This document shows, one piece after another, positions 1 through 9,457 of a stretch of DNA of 64,000 nucleotides. A model generated the notes under the pieces. That model saw only the letters and a program-made list of their open reading frames with translations. It was not told where the DNA came from and did no database searches. The stretch comes from Paracoccaceae bacterium. GTDB taxonomy: Bacteria; Pseudomonadota; Alphaproteobacteria; Rhodobacterales; Rhodobacteraceae. Within the stretch, counting starts at the first letter, position 1; each line of letters begins with the position of its first letter. The DNA lies in NCBI GenBank assembly GCA_902635985.1, contig CACPPZ010000002.1, positions 5,001 to 69,000 on the forward strand, read 5' to 3'. The position numbers and the translations under genes are program-made.

Positions 1-185
1 TAAATCTTTCCCCCTAAGGGCGTATACGGTATTACTCACCGTTTCCAGTGGCTATTCCGTAGAGAAGGGCACATTCCCACGCGTTACTCACCCGTCCGCC
101 GCTCATCCCGAAGGATGCGCTCGACTTGCATGTATAAGGCCTGCCGCCAGCGTTCGTTCTGAGCCAGGATCAAACTCTCAAGTTG
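1..185 (-). rRNA. rrs: 16S ribosomal RNA, 5' portion (truncated by window edge)
   Basis: Reverse complement reads CTTGAGAGTTTGATCCTGGCTCAGAACGAACGCTGGCGGCAGGC...CATGCAAGTCGAGCG...GGCGGACGGGTGAGTAACGCGTGGGAA, the canonical bacterial 16S 5' end. Confidence 0.97.
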
Positions 186-561
186 AAAGCATATCACTAT
201 GCTGTCCTTGACGTTCGAACCTCTGCACATCACTTGATTGGCTGTTCAAACCAATCAAAACTGTTTGTTGCATCAGTATCAAAAGATACCGAAAGCCGAC
301 AAACAGTGAAGCTGACACTACATTATCGGATTTACATCCTAGTAGCGCGATATGCAAAGGCTGATCCATCGATCAACGAACCAAACTGCCCGCATATCTC
401 TTCAGTGTTTCATCTATGTCAAATATCGTTCCAGACAAAAAGAACGATTGCGCCAAAATTATCAGGCACCAAACCGCTCCTCTAATCCAGTTTTAACACT
501 CTCAAAATTATAACTTTTTTCGAGCGACTAGATATGCATTGAAACATACCCAGTGAAGGGG

Positions 562-590
562 CTTCTAGACACAATGAATTAGAGTCGCAA
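562..590 (-). promoter_or_regulatory. Candidate rRNA operon promoter (-35 TTGCGA, 17 nt spacer, -10 TAGAAG)
   Basis: Minus strand TTGCGA-CTCTAATTCATTGTGTC-TAGAAG followed by CCCC, about 375 nt upstream of the 16S 5' end; exact 17 nt spacing. Confidence 0.5.
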
Positions 591-733
591 GCCCTAATTT
601 TACAAAAAAGCAATTTTTAAAGAAAAATTTACAAAATTTCTATAATACCACAAGATATAAATGTTAATTCTCTTTAAAAATATAGACTAAACAAGATTAA
701 TTGCTTTACTTACTTCGTTAAAAAATTTCCACA

Positions 734-3352
734 TTAATGCAAAACCACCGATCCCGGAATCGCATCAGGTTTTACTGATGGATAATCACCTACCAGCAAA
801 CCGTCCGGCCCGTCCGTAATCTTTATTACTTCTCCTTCAGAAAGCTTCCCAGCGAGAATTAATTCAGCGATAGGATTTTGTATATTAGTTTGAATAACAC
901 GTTTTAATGGCCTTGCACCATAAACTGGGTCATAACCTTTGTCCGCAATCCAATCTCTAGCACCCACCCCTAAATCGATTTTGAAACTAAGCGAAGATAT
1001 CCGATCCTGAAGTATATTTAACTGAATATCGACAATTCTTGACATGTGCTCTTTTGCCAATCGATTAAAAATAATGATTTCATCGAGCCTATTGAGAAAT
1101 TCGGGTTTAAAGTGTGCTCGCACCGCTTCCAAAATATTTTCTTTTCCTATTTCGTTGTTTCTAATGGCGGTAGGATCACTTAAGACTTGCGCACCTAAGT
1201 TCGAAGTCAGGACAATTATTGTCTGCTTGAAATCTACGACTCGCCCATGACCATCTGTCAAAATACCGTCATCTAATACCTGCAATAGAAGGTTGAAAAC
1301 ATCTGGGTGGGCCTTTTCCACTTCATCAAAAAGCACCACCTGATAAGGTCTTCGCCGAACTGCCTCTGTCAACACACCCCCTTCATCATATCCAACATAG
1401 CCAGGGGGAGCGCCAATCAATCTTGATACAGAATGTTTCTCCATGTACTCCGACATATCGACGCGTACCATAGCGGCATCGTCGTCAAACAAAAACTCTG
1501 CTAAGGCTTTTGTGAGCTCTGTTTTACCAACGCCAGTGGGGCCTAAAAATAAAAAGGAACCCAACGGCTGCTTCTCGTCGTTCAGACCTGCCCTCGCTCT
1601 TCTGACTGCATTAGCCAGTGCCCGAACAGCTTGTTCTTGACCAACGACTCTGGCCTCAAGCTGATCCTCCATTTTCAGTAATTTTTCGCGCTCCCCCTCT
1701 AGCATTTTAGATGTTGGAACCCCTGTCCAGCGTTCAATAACTTGAGCAATTTGCTCAAAAACTACAGCTTCTTTTACGATCTGGCATTCTTCATTTTCAA
1801 CTTCAACTAAATGCAATTCTTTTTCCAATTGCGGAATTACTCCGTATGACAACTCTCCAGCTTTTGCCAAATTTCCCTCCCGCTTTGCAGCATCAAGGTT
1901 TGCTCTAGCAATTTCTAGTTTTTCCTTAATCTCCCGTACATTTGCCATTTTATCCCGTTCAGATTGCCACTGAGCAGTCAGAACTGTGCTATTTTCTTGT
2001 AGAACGGCAAGAGATGCCTGAAGCCGCATCAACCTTTCAGTTGATGCCTTATCATTTTCTAACTTGAGCGCTTCAATTTCTATTTGCTTTTGCATTATTT
2101 CCCTGTCCAGCGCATCTAGATCTTCAGGTTTACTGTCGACTTCCATCCTTAATCGGCTTGCCGCCTCATCTATTAAGTCAATTGCCTTATCGGGTAAAAA
2201 CCTATCCGTAATATATCTGTTGGATAATGAGGCCGCAGCCACCAGAGCACCATCAGTAATTCTAACACCATGGTGGAGCTCGTATTTTTCTTTTATCCCT
2301 CGCAGGATCGAAATTGTATCTTCAACCGTTGGCTCTGCCACGACCACTGGTTGGAAACGGCGCGCTAACGCCGCATCTTTCTCAACATATTTACGATACT
2401 CATCCAAAGTAGTTGCACCAATACAGTGTAGCTCACCTCTTGCTAAAGCAGGCTTAATGAGATTAGCCGCATCCATGGCCCCATCAGTTTTGCCAGCACC
2501 AACCAACATATGCATTTCATCTACAAAGAGTATAACATCACCAAGTGCCGCAGATATCTCGTTCAAGATAGCTTTTAAACGTTCTTCAAATTCTCCTCTA
2601 AATTTTGCGCCCGCGATCAAGGCACCCATATCTAGAGCCAAAAGCCTTTTATTTTTTAAACTTTCTGGCACGTCACCATTTATTATCCGCAGAGCCATTC
2701 CTTCTGCTATCGCTGTTTTACCAACACCAGGATCTCCAATTAAAACTGGATTATTTTTTGTACGCCGACTTAAAACTTGCATTGAACGCCTAATTTCATC
2801 GTCGCGCCCAATAATTGGGTCGATTATGCCATCTTTGGCAGCTTGCGTTAAATCTTGCGTATATTTTTTTAAAGCGTCAAAACTATCTTCAGCATTTACA
2901 CTCTCAGCTTTACGGCCTTTTCTGAAATCAGAGATTGCCATTTCTAACGCAGGCATCGCAACGCCTGATTTATCCAAAATATTTTTTGCATCTGATTTTA
3001 CGGCCGCTAACGCACACAATATGCGTTCTACAGGTACAAATTTATCCGCATTTTCCTCAGCTAAAGATTTTGCTTTATCTAAAACTCGCAACGTTTGCGT
3101 ATCAAAATACATTTGTGAATTTTCAGAATTAACTTTTGGTATCTTGTCAAATAAACGATCGACCTCCGCCAGTAATTTCCGATGATCGACACCAATTTTC
3201 CCAAGAAGATTTTTTGAAAAATCTTGCTCATCTTCAAGAATAACTTTTAGAAGATGCTGAGGCAAAATCCGCTGATGTTCAGCAGCTAATGCAACGGACT
3301 GCGCTTCTTGTATAAATTCACGCGAACGCTCAGTGAATTTTTGTAAATTCAT
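734..3352 (-). CDS. clpB: ATP-dependent chaperone ClpB
   Basis: 872 aa; two AAA+ Walker A motifs ([27 protein letters not shown]), Clp N-domain and middle coiled coil. Confidence 0.98.
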   Translation of the reverse strand: MNLQKFTERSREFIQEAQSVALAAEHQRILPQHLLKVILEDEQDFSKNLLGKIGVDHRKLLAEVDRLFDKIPKVNSENSQMYFDTQTLRVLDKAKSLAEENADKFVPVERILCALAAVKSDAKNILDKSGVAMPALEMAISDFRKGRKAESVNAEDSFDALKKYTQDLTQAAKDGIIDPIIGRDDEIRRSMQVLSRRTKNNPVLIGDPGVGKTAIAEGMALRIINGDVPESLKNKRLLALDMGALIAGAKFRGEFEERLKAILNEISAALGDVILFVDEMHMLVGAGKTDGAMDAANLIKPALARGELHCIGATTLDEYRKYVEKDAALARRFQPVVVAEPTVEDTISILRGIKEKYELHHGVRITDGALVAAASLSNRYITDRFLPDKAIDLIDEAASRLRMEVDSKPEDLDALDREIMQKQIEIEALKLENDKASTERLMRLQASLAVLQENSTVLTAQWQSERDKMANVREIKEKLEIARANLDAAKREGNLAKAGELSYGVIPQLEKELHLVEVENEECQIVKEAVVFEQIAQVIERWTGVPTSKMLEGEREKLLKMEDQLEARVVGQEQAVRALANAVRRARAGLNDEKQPLGSFLFLGPTGVGKTELTKALAEFLFDDDAAMVRVDMSEYMEKHSVSRLIGAPPGYVGYDEGGVLTEAVRRRPYQVVLFDEVEKAHPDVFNLLLQVLDDGILTDGHGRVVDFKQTIIVLTSNLGAQVLSDPTAIRNNEIGKENILEAVRAHFKPEFLNRLDEIIIFNRLAKEHMSRIVDIQLNILQDRISSLSFKIDLGVGARDWIADKGYDPVYGARPLKRVIQTNIQNPIAELILAGKLSEGEVIKITDGPDGLLVGDYPSVKPDAIPGSVVLH

Positions 3353-3428
3353 CTCAAACTCCTTTCAAAGCACCAATTAACTGCAGATCCCCTTATTATA
3401 AGCAAAATCTAACTTGGCCCCATGTTTT

Positions 3429-3457
3429 ATGTGGTTAGCCAAAGTGTGTTTTTCAAG
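3429..3457 (-). promoter_or_regulatory. Candidate sigma-32 (RpoH) heat-shock promoter for clpB
   Basis: Minus strand CTTGAA-(17 nt)-CCACATAA about 75-105 nt upstream of the clpB start; resembles CTTGAA/CCCATNT. Confidence 0.4.
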
Positions 3458-3557
3458 AACTTTGGTATCGAATTTACTCCAACCCAAATTAAAATTAGGA
3501 AGTGGTTGACCATTCGTATTCTCACATAGATAAGAAAATAATTGAGGAGAGAAAGAA

Positions 3558-4259
3558 ATGACTATGCCAGATGACAGATTAATTGTTGCATTAGACGTTC
3601 CAAATATAATCACTGGTTTAGACCTAGTTAAGCAATTAAACACATCTGTTTCGTTTTATAAGATTGGTTTGGGCATGTTGACTTCTGGCGGCCTTGCACT
3701 TGCAAATGAGTTAAAAGCCGAGCACGGGAAACGAATTTTCCTAGATATGAAATTATTTGATATAAGTGCTACCATTGAGGCTGCCGTAAAGGGAATATCA
3801 AAATTTGATATAGATTTCCTAACTGTTCATGGGGACCCTAGTGTAGTAGCCGCGGCTAAGAACGGTGCGTCTGGATCTAATTTAGCAATACTCGCTGTGA
3901 CGATTTTAACATCATCAGACAGAACAGATTTAGATGCTGCCTTGATCAAAAATGGCGAAGTGCAGGATCTAGTTGCAGAAAGGGCATTCAAAGCCTTCGA
4001 AGCAGGTGCCGATGGTGTTATCGCGTCTCCGCAAGAATGTATGGCAATTCGCAGTCTACCAAATGCAACAAATAAATTGATTGTCACTCCTGGCATCAGA
4101 CCCCTAGGTGCCGAGTTTGGAGATCAAAAACGAGTTGCCACTCCCACGCAAGCGATATTAAATGGAGCGGACCATATTGTTGTTGGCCGCCCAATAGTCG
4201 ATTCTCACAATAAGAAACTAGCAACAGTTAAAATACTTGACGAACTCAAGCTTGTGTGA
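3558..4259 (+). CDS. pyrF: Orotidine 5'-phosphate decarboxylase
   Basis: LIVALDVPN start, FLDMKLFDI and VTPGIRP motifs. Confidence 0.95.
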   Translation: MTMPDDRLIVALDVPNIITGLDLVKQLNTSVSFYKIGLGMLTSGGLALANELKAEHGKRIFLDMKLFDISATIEAAVKGISKFDIDFLTVHGDPSVVAAAKNGASGSNLAILAVTILTSSDRTDLDAALIKNGEVQDLVAERAFKAFEAGADGVIASPQECMAIRSLPNATNKLIVTPGIRPLGAEFGDQKRVATPTQAILNGADHIVVGRPIVDSHNKKLATVKILDELKLV

Positions 4260-4319
4260 GTTCATAAAACTGAAAATTAGAGTGCTTTGGCCAAAAATAA
4301 CTAGCTAGCACGTGTAATA

Positions 4320-4445
4320 TTATCCCTGGCGGGCTTTAAATCGGCGCTGAGTTTTATTAATGACATAAACCCGACCTTTACGCCTTACCACCCGGCAATC
4401 ACGATGCCGCTGCTTTAATGAGCGAAGTGAATTTTTTACCTTCAT
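4320..4445 (-). CDS. rpmJ: 50S ribosomal protein L36 (41 aa)
   Basis: Minus strand translation [48 protein letters not shown] ribosome-binding site upstream; not in the supplied ORF track (<60 aa). Confidence 0.95.
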   Translation of the reverse strand: MKVKNSLRSLKQRHRDCRVVRRKGRVYVINKTQRRFKARQG

Positions 4446-4509
4446 AAGGCATCTCCTTATATTTAGACGCACAAAGGCGCCCATTTTACCCATAAGTATG
4501 GGTTCTGCG

Positions 4510-4584
<75 letters not shown>

Positions 4585-4685
4585 AAGATGCGGCGGGGGT
4601 CCCACGCCGGTTGGAGGTCTATAAAAAGTTTTACAACTTTGTTCAAGGGGTTTTCGATTCAAAAATTACAAGCTAAGATATAATT

Positions 4686-5558
4686 ATGAATTATGACAGT
4701 TTACCAGAAAAACCATATAAGCTTGAGGACCCAGTAGTTCTGCAATCTGGTATCGTTATCGCATCTCCACATTCAGGTCGCAACTATAGATCATCAGTAA
4801 AAGAGCAATCGATACTTGACCCCATTACACTCAGAAGTTCTGAAGACGCATTTGTGGATGAACTGATGGACTTTGCACCAGATTTAGGCATCCCTCTTAT
4901 TTGTTCAGAAATCCCAAGGGCTTTCGTTGACTTAAATAGAGCACGGGACGAATTAGATTCCGCAATTATTGAAGGCATTAGGCCAAACGGACAAAATCCT
5001 CGTGTAATCTCGGGATTGGGGGTCATCCCAAGAGTAGTTGCTAATGGAAAGGAAATTTACTCAGGTAAACTATCAAAAGAAGCCGCGTTTGAAAGATTAG
5101 AAAAATTCTGGGACCCCTATCATTCAAAGCTATCAGAATTACTGGACAGAGCTTACCGACAATTCGGGTACTCTATACTCATAGACGCACATTCCATGCC
5201 ACGTGAAGCAATTTTGAATGCCAGCACTGGTTTTCATGGGAGCCAAGTAGTGCTGGGTGACAGATATGGAGCTTCTTGTTCTCCCGACATTGTAAATAAT
5301 CTGGCCATGTTAATATCTAAGAATGGACTGCATGCCAGCCGAAATATTCCATTTTCAGGAGCTTACATTGTTCAGAAATATGGACGACCTGAATTAAACC
5401 GTCATGCAATTCAGCTAGAAATGGATCGCTCAATGTATATGGACGAACGGAAAATCCAAAAATTGGAAAAGTTTCTTAAATTAAAAAATAAATTACTGAA
5501 TATATTGAGAGATTTTTCTAAGACGCATACTAGTGTAACTTCAATAGCGGCAGAGTAA
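4686..5558 (+). CDS. N-formylglutamate amidohydrolase family protein
   Basis: IASPHSGRNY, DAHSMP, GRPELNRHAIQLEMDRSMYM motifs of the FGase family. Confidence 0.85.
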   Translation: MNYDSLPEKPYKLEDPVVLQSGIVIASPHSGRNYRSSVKEQSILDPITLRSSEDAFVDELMDFAPDLGIPLICSEIPRAFVDLNRARDELDSAIIEGIRPNGQNPRVISGLGVIPRVVANGKEIYSGKLSKEAAFERLEKFWDPYHSKLSELLDRAYRQFGYSILIDAHSMPREAILNASTGFHGSQVVLGDRYGASCSPDIVNNLAMLISKNGLHASRNIPFSGAYIVQKYGRPELNRHAIQLEMDRSMYMDERKIQKLEKFLKLKNKLLNILRDFSKTHTSVTSIAAE

Positions 5559-5559
5559 T

Positions 5560-6819
5560 TCACCGTAAACTTCTACCCTTTATAATTGCGTTGACACCAA
5601 ATTTTCTACGGATTTTATCGGTTGCGAGCTCTGCCTTTTGTCGATTTTGGGCATTCGGGTCTAGCAAATCACCAGTCAAATCAGCATATTTTTGATCACA
5701 CAGATTTGTCAATGTAACACCAAGCAATCTAAATTTTACCCCCTTAATTTCATTTTTTAGCAAGGGCTCTAGTGCATTAAATAATCGATCTGCTATATTG
5801 GTTGGCTCTTTGAAAGTAAGTCTACGAGTAATCAATCGATGTTTGTGGGTTTTCAGCTTGATTACACCGACCTTGCCGGCGATTTCGCGAGACTTTGCCC
5901 TGTCAGATACTTTCTCACACATGCGCCATAAGTGGCCAATTAAAATTTCATGCTTAAGAATATCTTGCCCAAAGGTTGTTTCGTTAGAAATAGACTTTAT
6001 TAATCTTTCGGCCATTACACGACGATTATCCTTTCCGGAAGCCAAAGCTTTTAGACGTTTGCCTGAAGTACCAAATTTTCTAACAAAATCGCTCTCATCC
6101 CAACGTAGCAAATCACTGAGTGTTTTGATCCCCATGGCTCCAAGTTTTTCTTTAGTGCCCGCGCCAACACCCCACAAAATATTTACTGGTTTGTTAAACA
6201 AAAACTTTTCCGTCTCTTGTTTGCCAATAATGGAAAAGCCATTTGGTTTATTGAGATCTGAAGCTACTTTAGCCAAAAATTTGTTATGAGAAAGCCCTAT
6301 TGAACCCGTTAAGCCAAGCTCATTTTTCATTCTATTAGTAAGTTCTGCGAGCAAAACCGCTGGGGGCTTTTTGTGAAGTTTTTGAGTGCCACCTAAGTCT
6401 AGGAAAGCTTCATCTAAAGAAATAGGCTCAACCGCAGGTGTCAACTCTAGCATCATTTTTCGAATTTGAAGACTAATTTCTGCATATAGTTTCATTCGTG
6501 GCCTAATGATAACCGCATCTGGACATAATTTTAAGGCGCGATACATAGGCATCGCAGAGTGAACCCCTCTAATTCGGGCAATATAACACGCAGTTGAAAC
6601 AACACCACGCCTACCCCCACCAATTATGACAGGCTTATCGATTAAGTCAGGGGAGTCTCTTTTTTCCACAGACGCGTAAAAAGAGTCGCAATCCATGTGA
6701 GCAATGTTTAAAGAGAGCAGTTCAGGGTGCGAAATAATAATTGAAGAACCACAATGTGGACATCTTTCCAATTTTTCAAAAAGCGTAAAACACTTTCTAC
6801 ACAGCTTGCGACTTTCCAA
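5560..6819 (-). CDS. dinB: DNA polymerase IV with N-terminal Cys-rich (zinc-ribbon-like) extension
   Basis: Y-family motifs IAHMDCDSFYASVEKRD, EPISLDEAFLDL; N-terminal CRKC...CPHCG. Confidence 0.93.
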   Translation of the reverse strand: MESRKLCRKCFTLFEKLERCPHCGSSIIISHPELLSLNIAHMDCDSFYASVEKRDSPDLIDKPVIIGGGRRGVVSTACYIARIRGVHSAMPMYRALKLCPDAVIIRPRMKLYAEISLQIRKMMLELTPAVEPISLDEAFLDLGGTQKLHKKPPAVLLAELTNRMKNELGLTGSIGLSHNKFLAKVASDLNKPNGFSIIGKQETEKFLFNKPVNILWGVGAGTKEKLGAMGIKTLSDLLRWDESDFVRKFGTSGKRLKALASGKDNRRVMAERLIKSISNETTFGQDILKHEILIGHLWRMCEKVSDRAKSREIAGKVGVIKLKTHKHRLITRRLTFKEPTNIADRLFNALEPLLKNEIKGVKFRLLGVTLTNLCDQKYADLTGDLLDPNAQNRQKAELATDKIRRKFGVNAIIKGRSLR

Positions 6820-6914
6820 TTAAAACCCTAAGTAAATTGCAACATTATTATACCCTAAAACCGGTAACTGGTATTAAGTTTCAGTATGCTAGAATATAAG
6901 TAAAATTAAAATTA

Positions 6915-8570
6915 TTATTTATCACGCCACTTATTTACTATTGGATAGCGTCTATCTAACCAAAAAGCACGTTGGGTTAAACGAGTACCAGGAGCTGATT
7001 GAAACCGCTTGTATTCGCTGCCATAGATCAAACTCTCCACCTTAGCAATGTCCCTTTTTTTGTAGCCGGCTTTTAAACAATCGTTCATTGATCCATCTTC
7101 ATCAATTAAAATGGTTAGAATTGCATCTAAAACAGGATAGTCGGGTAAGCTATCACTATCCTTTTGATTTGGGCGTAATTCGGCCGTTGGGGCTTTTGTG
7201 ATAATATTTTCTGGAATTATCGTGCCGGAAGGACCTTTCATCCAAGACCTGTGATTTTGATTTCTCCAGTTGGAAATTTCAAATACACGAGTTTTATACA
7301 AGTCTTTTATCGGGTTAAATCCTCCCGCCATGTCACCATAAATTGTCGAGTAACCAACACTTACTTCCGATTTGTTACCCGTTGTCAGTAACATCTCGTC
7401 AAACTTATTCGATACGGCCATCAGCAATAGCCCTCTAAGTCTTGACTGAATATTTTCCTCTGTAAGATCGCTATTGAGACCTTCAAATATGCTGGATAGA
7501 GTTTTCTCGATAGCATCAAGGCTATCACTAATTGGTAAATTATCTAATTGGCATCCTAAATTTTCTGCAAGATCAGCAGCATCAGTCAAAGACGCCTGAG
7601 AAGTGTACGGTGACGGCAACATAACCGACCTGACATTTTCAGATCCAATTGCATCGGCAGCAATTACAGCAACAAGTGCACTGTCTATACCTCCAGATAA
7701 GCCTAGTACAACTTTTTTGAAACCTGATTTACTACAATAATCCCTTAGACCCGTGACCATCGCACAATAATCTAACTCTTTGTCACAGGGGACTTTAGCC
7801 AATTCACCGTGAAGGATGTTCCAACCTTCATCTGTTTCTTGAAGACTTATATGCCCTAAACATTCCTCAAATAAAGGTAGTTTGACTGCTAAGTGACCAT
7901 CTCGGTTTAACGCAAAAGTTCCCCCGTCAAAAACTTGATCGTCTTGTGCCCCAACCATGTTTAGATAAATTAAAGGCAGGTTTGTTTCCACTACTCTAGA
8001 AACCATTTTATTTAATCGGACATCATTTTTGCCGCTATAATATGGAGATCCATTTGGTACTAACAAGAGTTGTGCACCCGTTTCCGATAATGTTTCAGAT
8101 ACGTCTGAATGCCACGCATCTTCACAGATCGGACTACCAATTCTAATTGGACCAACCTTATAGGGCCCTGAAATTTCGCCCTCATCAAAAATTCTCTTTT
8201 CATCAAAAACATTTTGATTTGGCAAATGATGTTTAGTGATAACATTAGCAATTTTTCCATCGGCTAAAATATAATAAGCATTGAAAAGCTTTTTTTCGAT
8301 GTAGGCAGGTCCACCAATTGCCATCGAAGGTCCTTCTGCACAAGTTTGAGCTAGTTGTGAAATTTTATCCTGCGCAGCTTTGCAAAATGACGGCTTTTTT
8401 ATCAGATCCTGAGTATTGTAACCCGTGATAAATAACTCAGTGAACGCGATCAGATCACTACCCATTTTTTTTGCTTGTTGCCAAGCACCAAAAGCAGCTT
8501 TGGAATTACCCTCAAGATCTCCCACTGTGGGATTTAATTGGGCTAGAGTAATTTGAAATCTTTTTGCCAT
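6915..8570 (-). CDS. nadE: NAD+ synthase (glutamine-hydrolysing)
   Basis: N-terminal nitrilase-like domain (FTELFITGY, CEDAWH) and C-terminal LGLSGGIDSALVA ATP-pyrophosphatase motif. Confidence 0.95.
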   Translation of the reverse strand: MAKRFQITLAQLNPTVGDLEGNSKAAFGAWQQAKKMGSDLIAFTELFITGYNTQDLIKKPSFCKAAQDKISQLAQTCAEGPSMAIGGPAYIEKKLFNAYYILADGKIANVITKHHLPNQNVFDEKRIFDEGEISGPYKVGPIRIGSPICEDAWHSDVSETLSETGAQLLLVPNGSPYYSGKNDVRLNKMVSRVVETNLPLIYLNMVGAQDDQVFDGGTFALNRDGHLAVKLPLFEECLGHISLQETDEGWNILHGELAKVPCDKELDYCAMVTGLRDYCSKSGFKKVVLGLSGGIDSALVAVIAADAIGSENVRSVMLPSPYTSQASLTDAADLAENLGCQLDNLPISDSLDAIEKTLSSIFEGLNSDLTEENIQSRLRGLLLMAVSNKFDEMLLTTGNKSEVSVGYSTIYGDMAGGFNPIKDLYKTRVFEISNWRNQNHRSWMKGPSGTIIPENIITKAPTAELRPNQKDSDSLPDYPVLDAILTILIDEDGSMNDCLKAGYKKRDIAKVESLIYGSEYKRFQSAPGTRLTQRAFWLDRRYPIVNKWRDK

Positions 8571-8763
8571 TAATTCACATACCGTATCTCTGTCTATTTA
8601 TGTAACAGGAAAAACAAATAGTAAAAGTTTAGATTACACAAATCGATTTTACGCCACAGTTATGCCGAATTAAAATCCGCTGATACTATACTCAGTTTCG
8701 ACAATTCTATCCAACGTAAATAAATACTTTCGACATTTAGAAAATTAGACCTACTTCCCAAAA

Positions 8764-9192
8764 ATGGAAGAAAAAGAAAAAATATCTGTGGATTGGTATA
8801 AAATAATAACTTTAATGGAGAAGACACTCCTAGTTATTATAGCTTTTCTCACTACTTATGCTGTGATATTTGAAATAATAACCGTCGTTTCTATACGCGC
8901 TGTTAAATTAACAGATTTACTATTACTATTCATTTACGCTGAAGTTTTAGGGATGGTTGCCGCTTTTTATAAGTTCCGCAAAATTCCAATAACGGTTCCA
9001 ATTTTTATAGCTATCACAGCACTATGCAGATTAATTATTCTACAGGGTAAAGGCATAAATACGGTAGACCTTCTTTACGAAAGCGGTGCAATTCTACTAC
9101 TAGCTCTTTCAGCCCTGGCAATCCGATGGAACTTGATAAATTTAGTTCGCCCCAGGGGCGAAGAGGGTAAAGAAACAGAACAAAGTAATTAA
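8764..9192 (+). CDS. PsiE-like (phosphate-starvation-inducible family) membrane protein
   Basis: 142 aa with four predicted hydrophobic segments; overall pattern resembles the PsiE family. Confidence 0.55.
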   Translation: MEEKEKISVDWYKIITLMEKTLLVIIAFLTTYAVIFEIITVVSIRAVKLTDLLLLFIYAEVLGMVAAFYKFRKIPITVPIFIAITALCRLIILQGKGINTVDLLYESGAILLLALSALAIRWNLINLVRPRGEEGKETEQSN

Positions 9193-9457
9193 ACCAGCGT
9201 ATTTTATTCTAATTCAAAAAAATTTTTCAAAACGGTATCAAAAATATTTTCTAATTTTTCTTAGTTGCTGAGTTTTTATACAAACTAATTGTGTGCTGCT
9301 TGAATTACACTATTGCTTAATTCCTAATTAAGATTTTAAAACAGTTTTTACGTATGATATATCTTTTGAGTGGAATTAATAAACTTATAAGAATTCTCAT
9401 ATAATGTTGGACGATATACCTTTTTAAACAATAACAAGCCCTTTCGAAGGCAAATCT

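Noticed and set aside
178-485. 63-aa and 100-aa ORFs near the rRNA gene
   Set aside because: Located in the rRNA leader, overlapping each other on opposite strands, no RBS or family resemblance
2064-3185. 373-aa plus-strand ORF
   Set aside because: Entirely antisense to clpB; Ser/Ala-rich composition typical of shadow ORFs
4240-4265. GAACTCA...TGAGTTC inverted repeat at the pyrF end as terminator
   Set aside because: No T-tract follows; too weak to call
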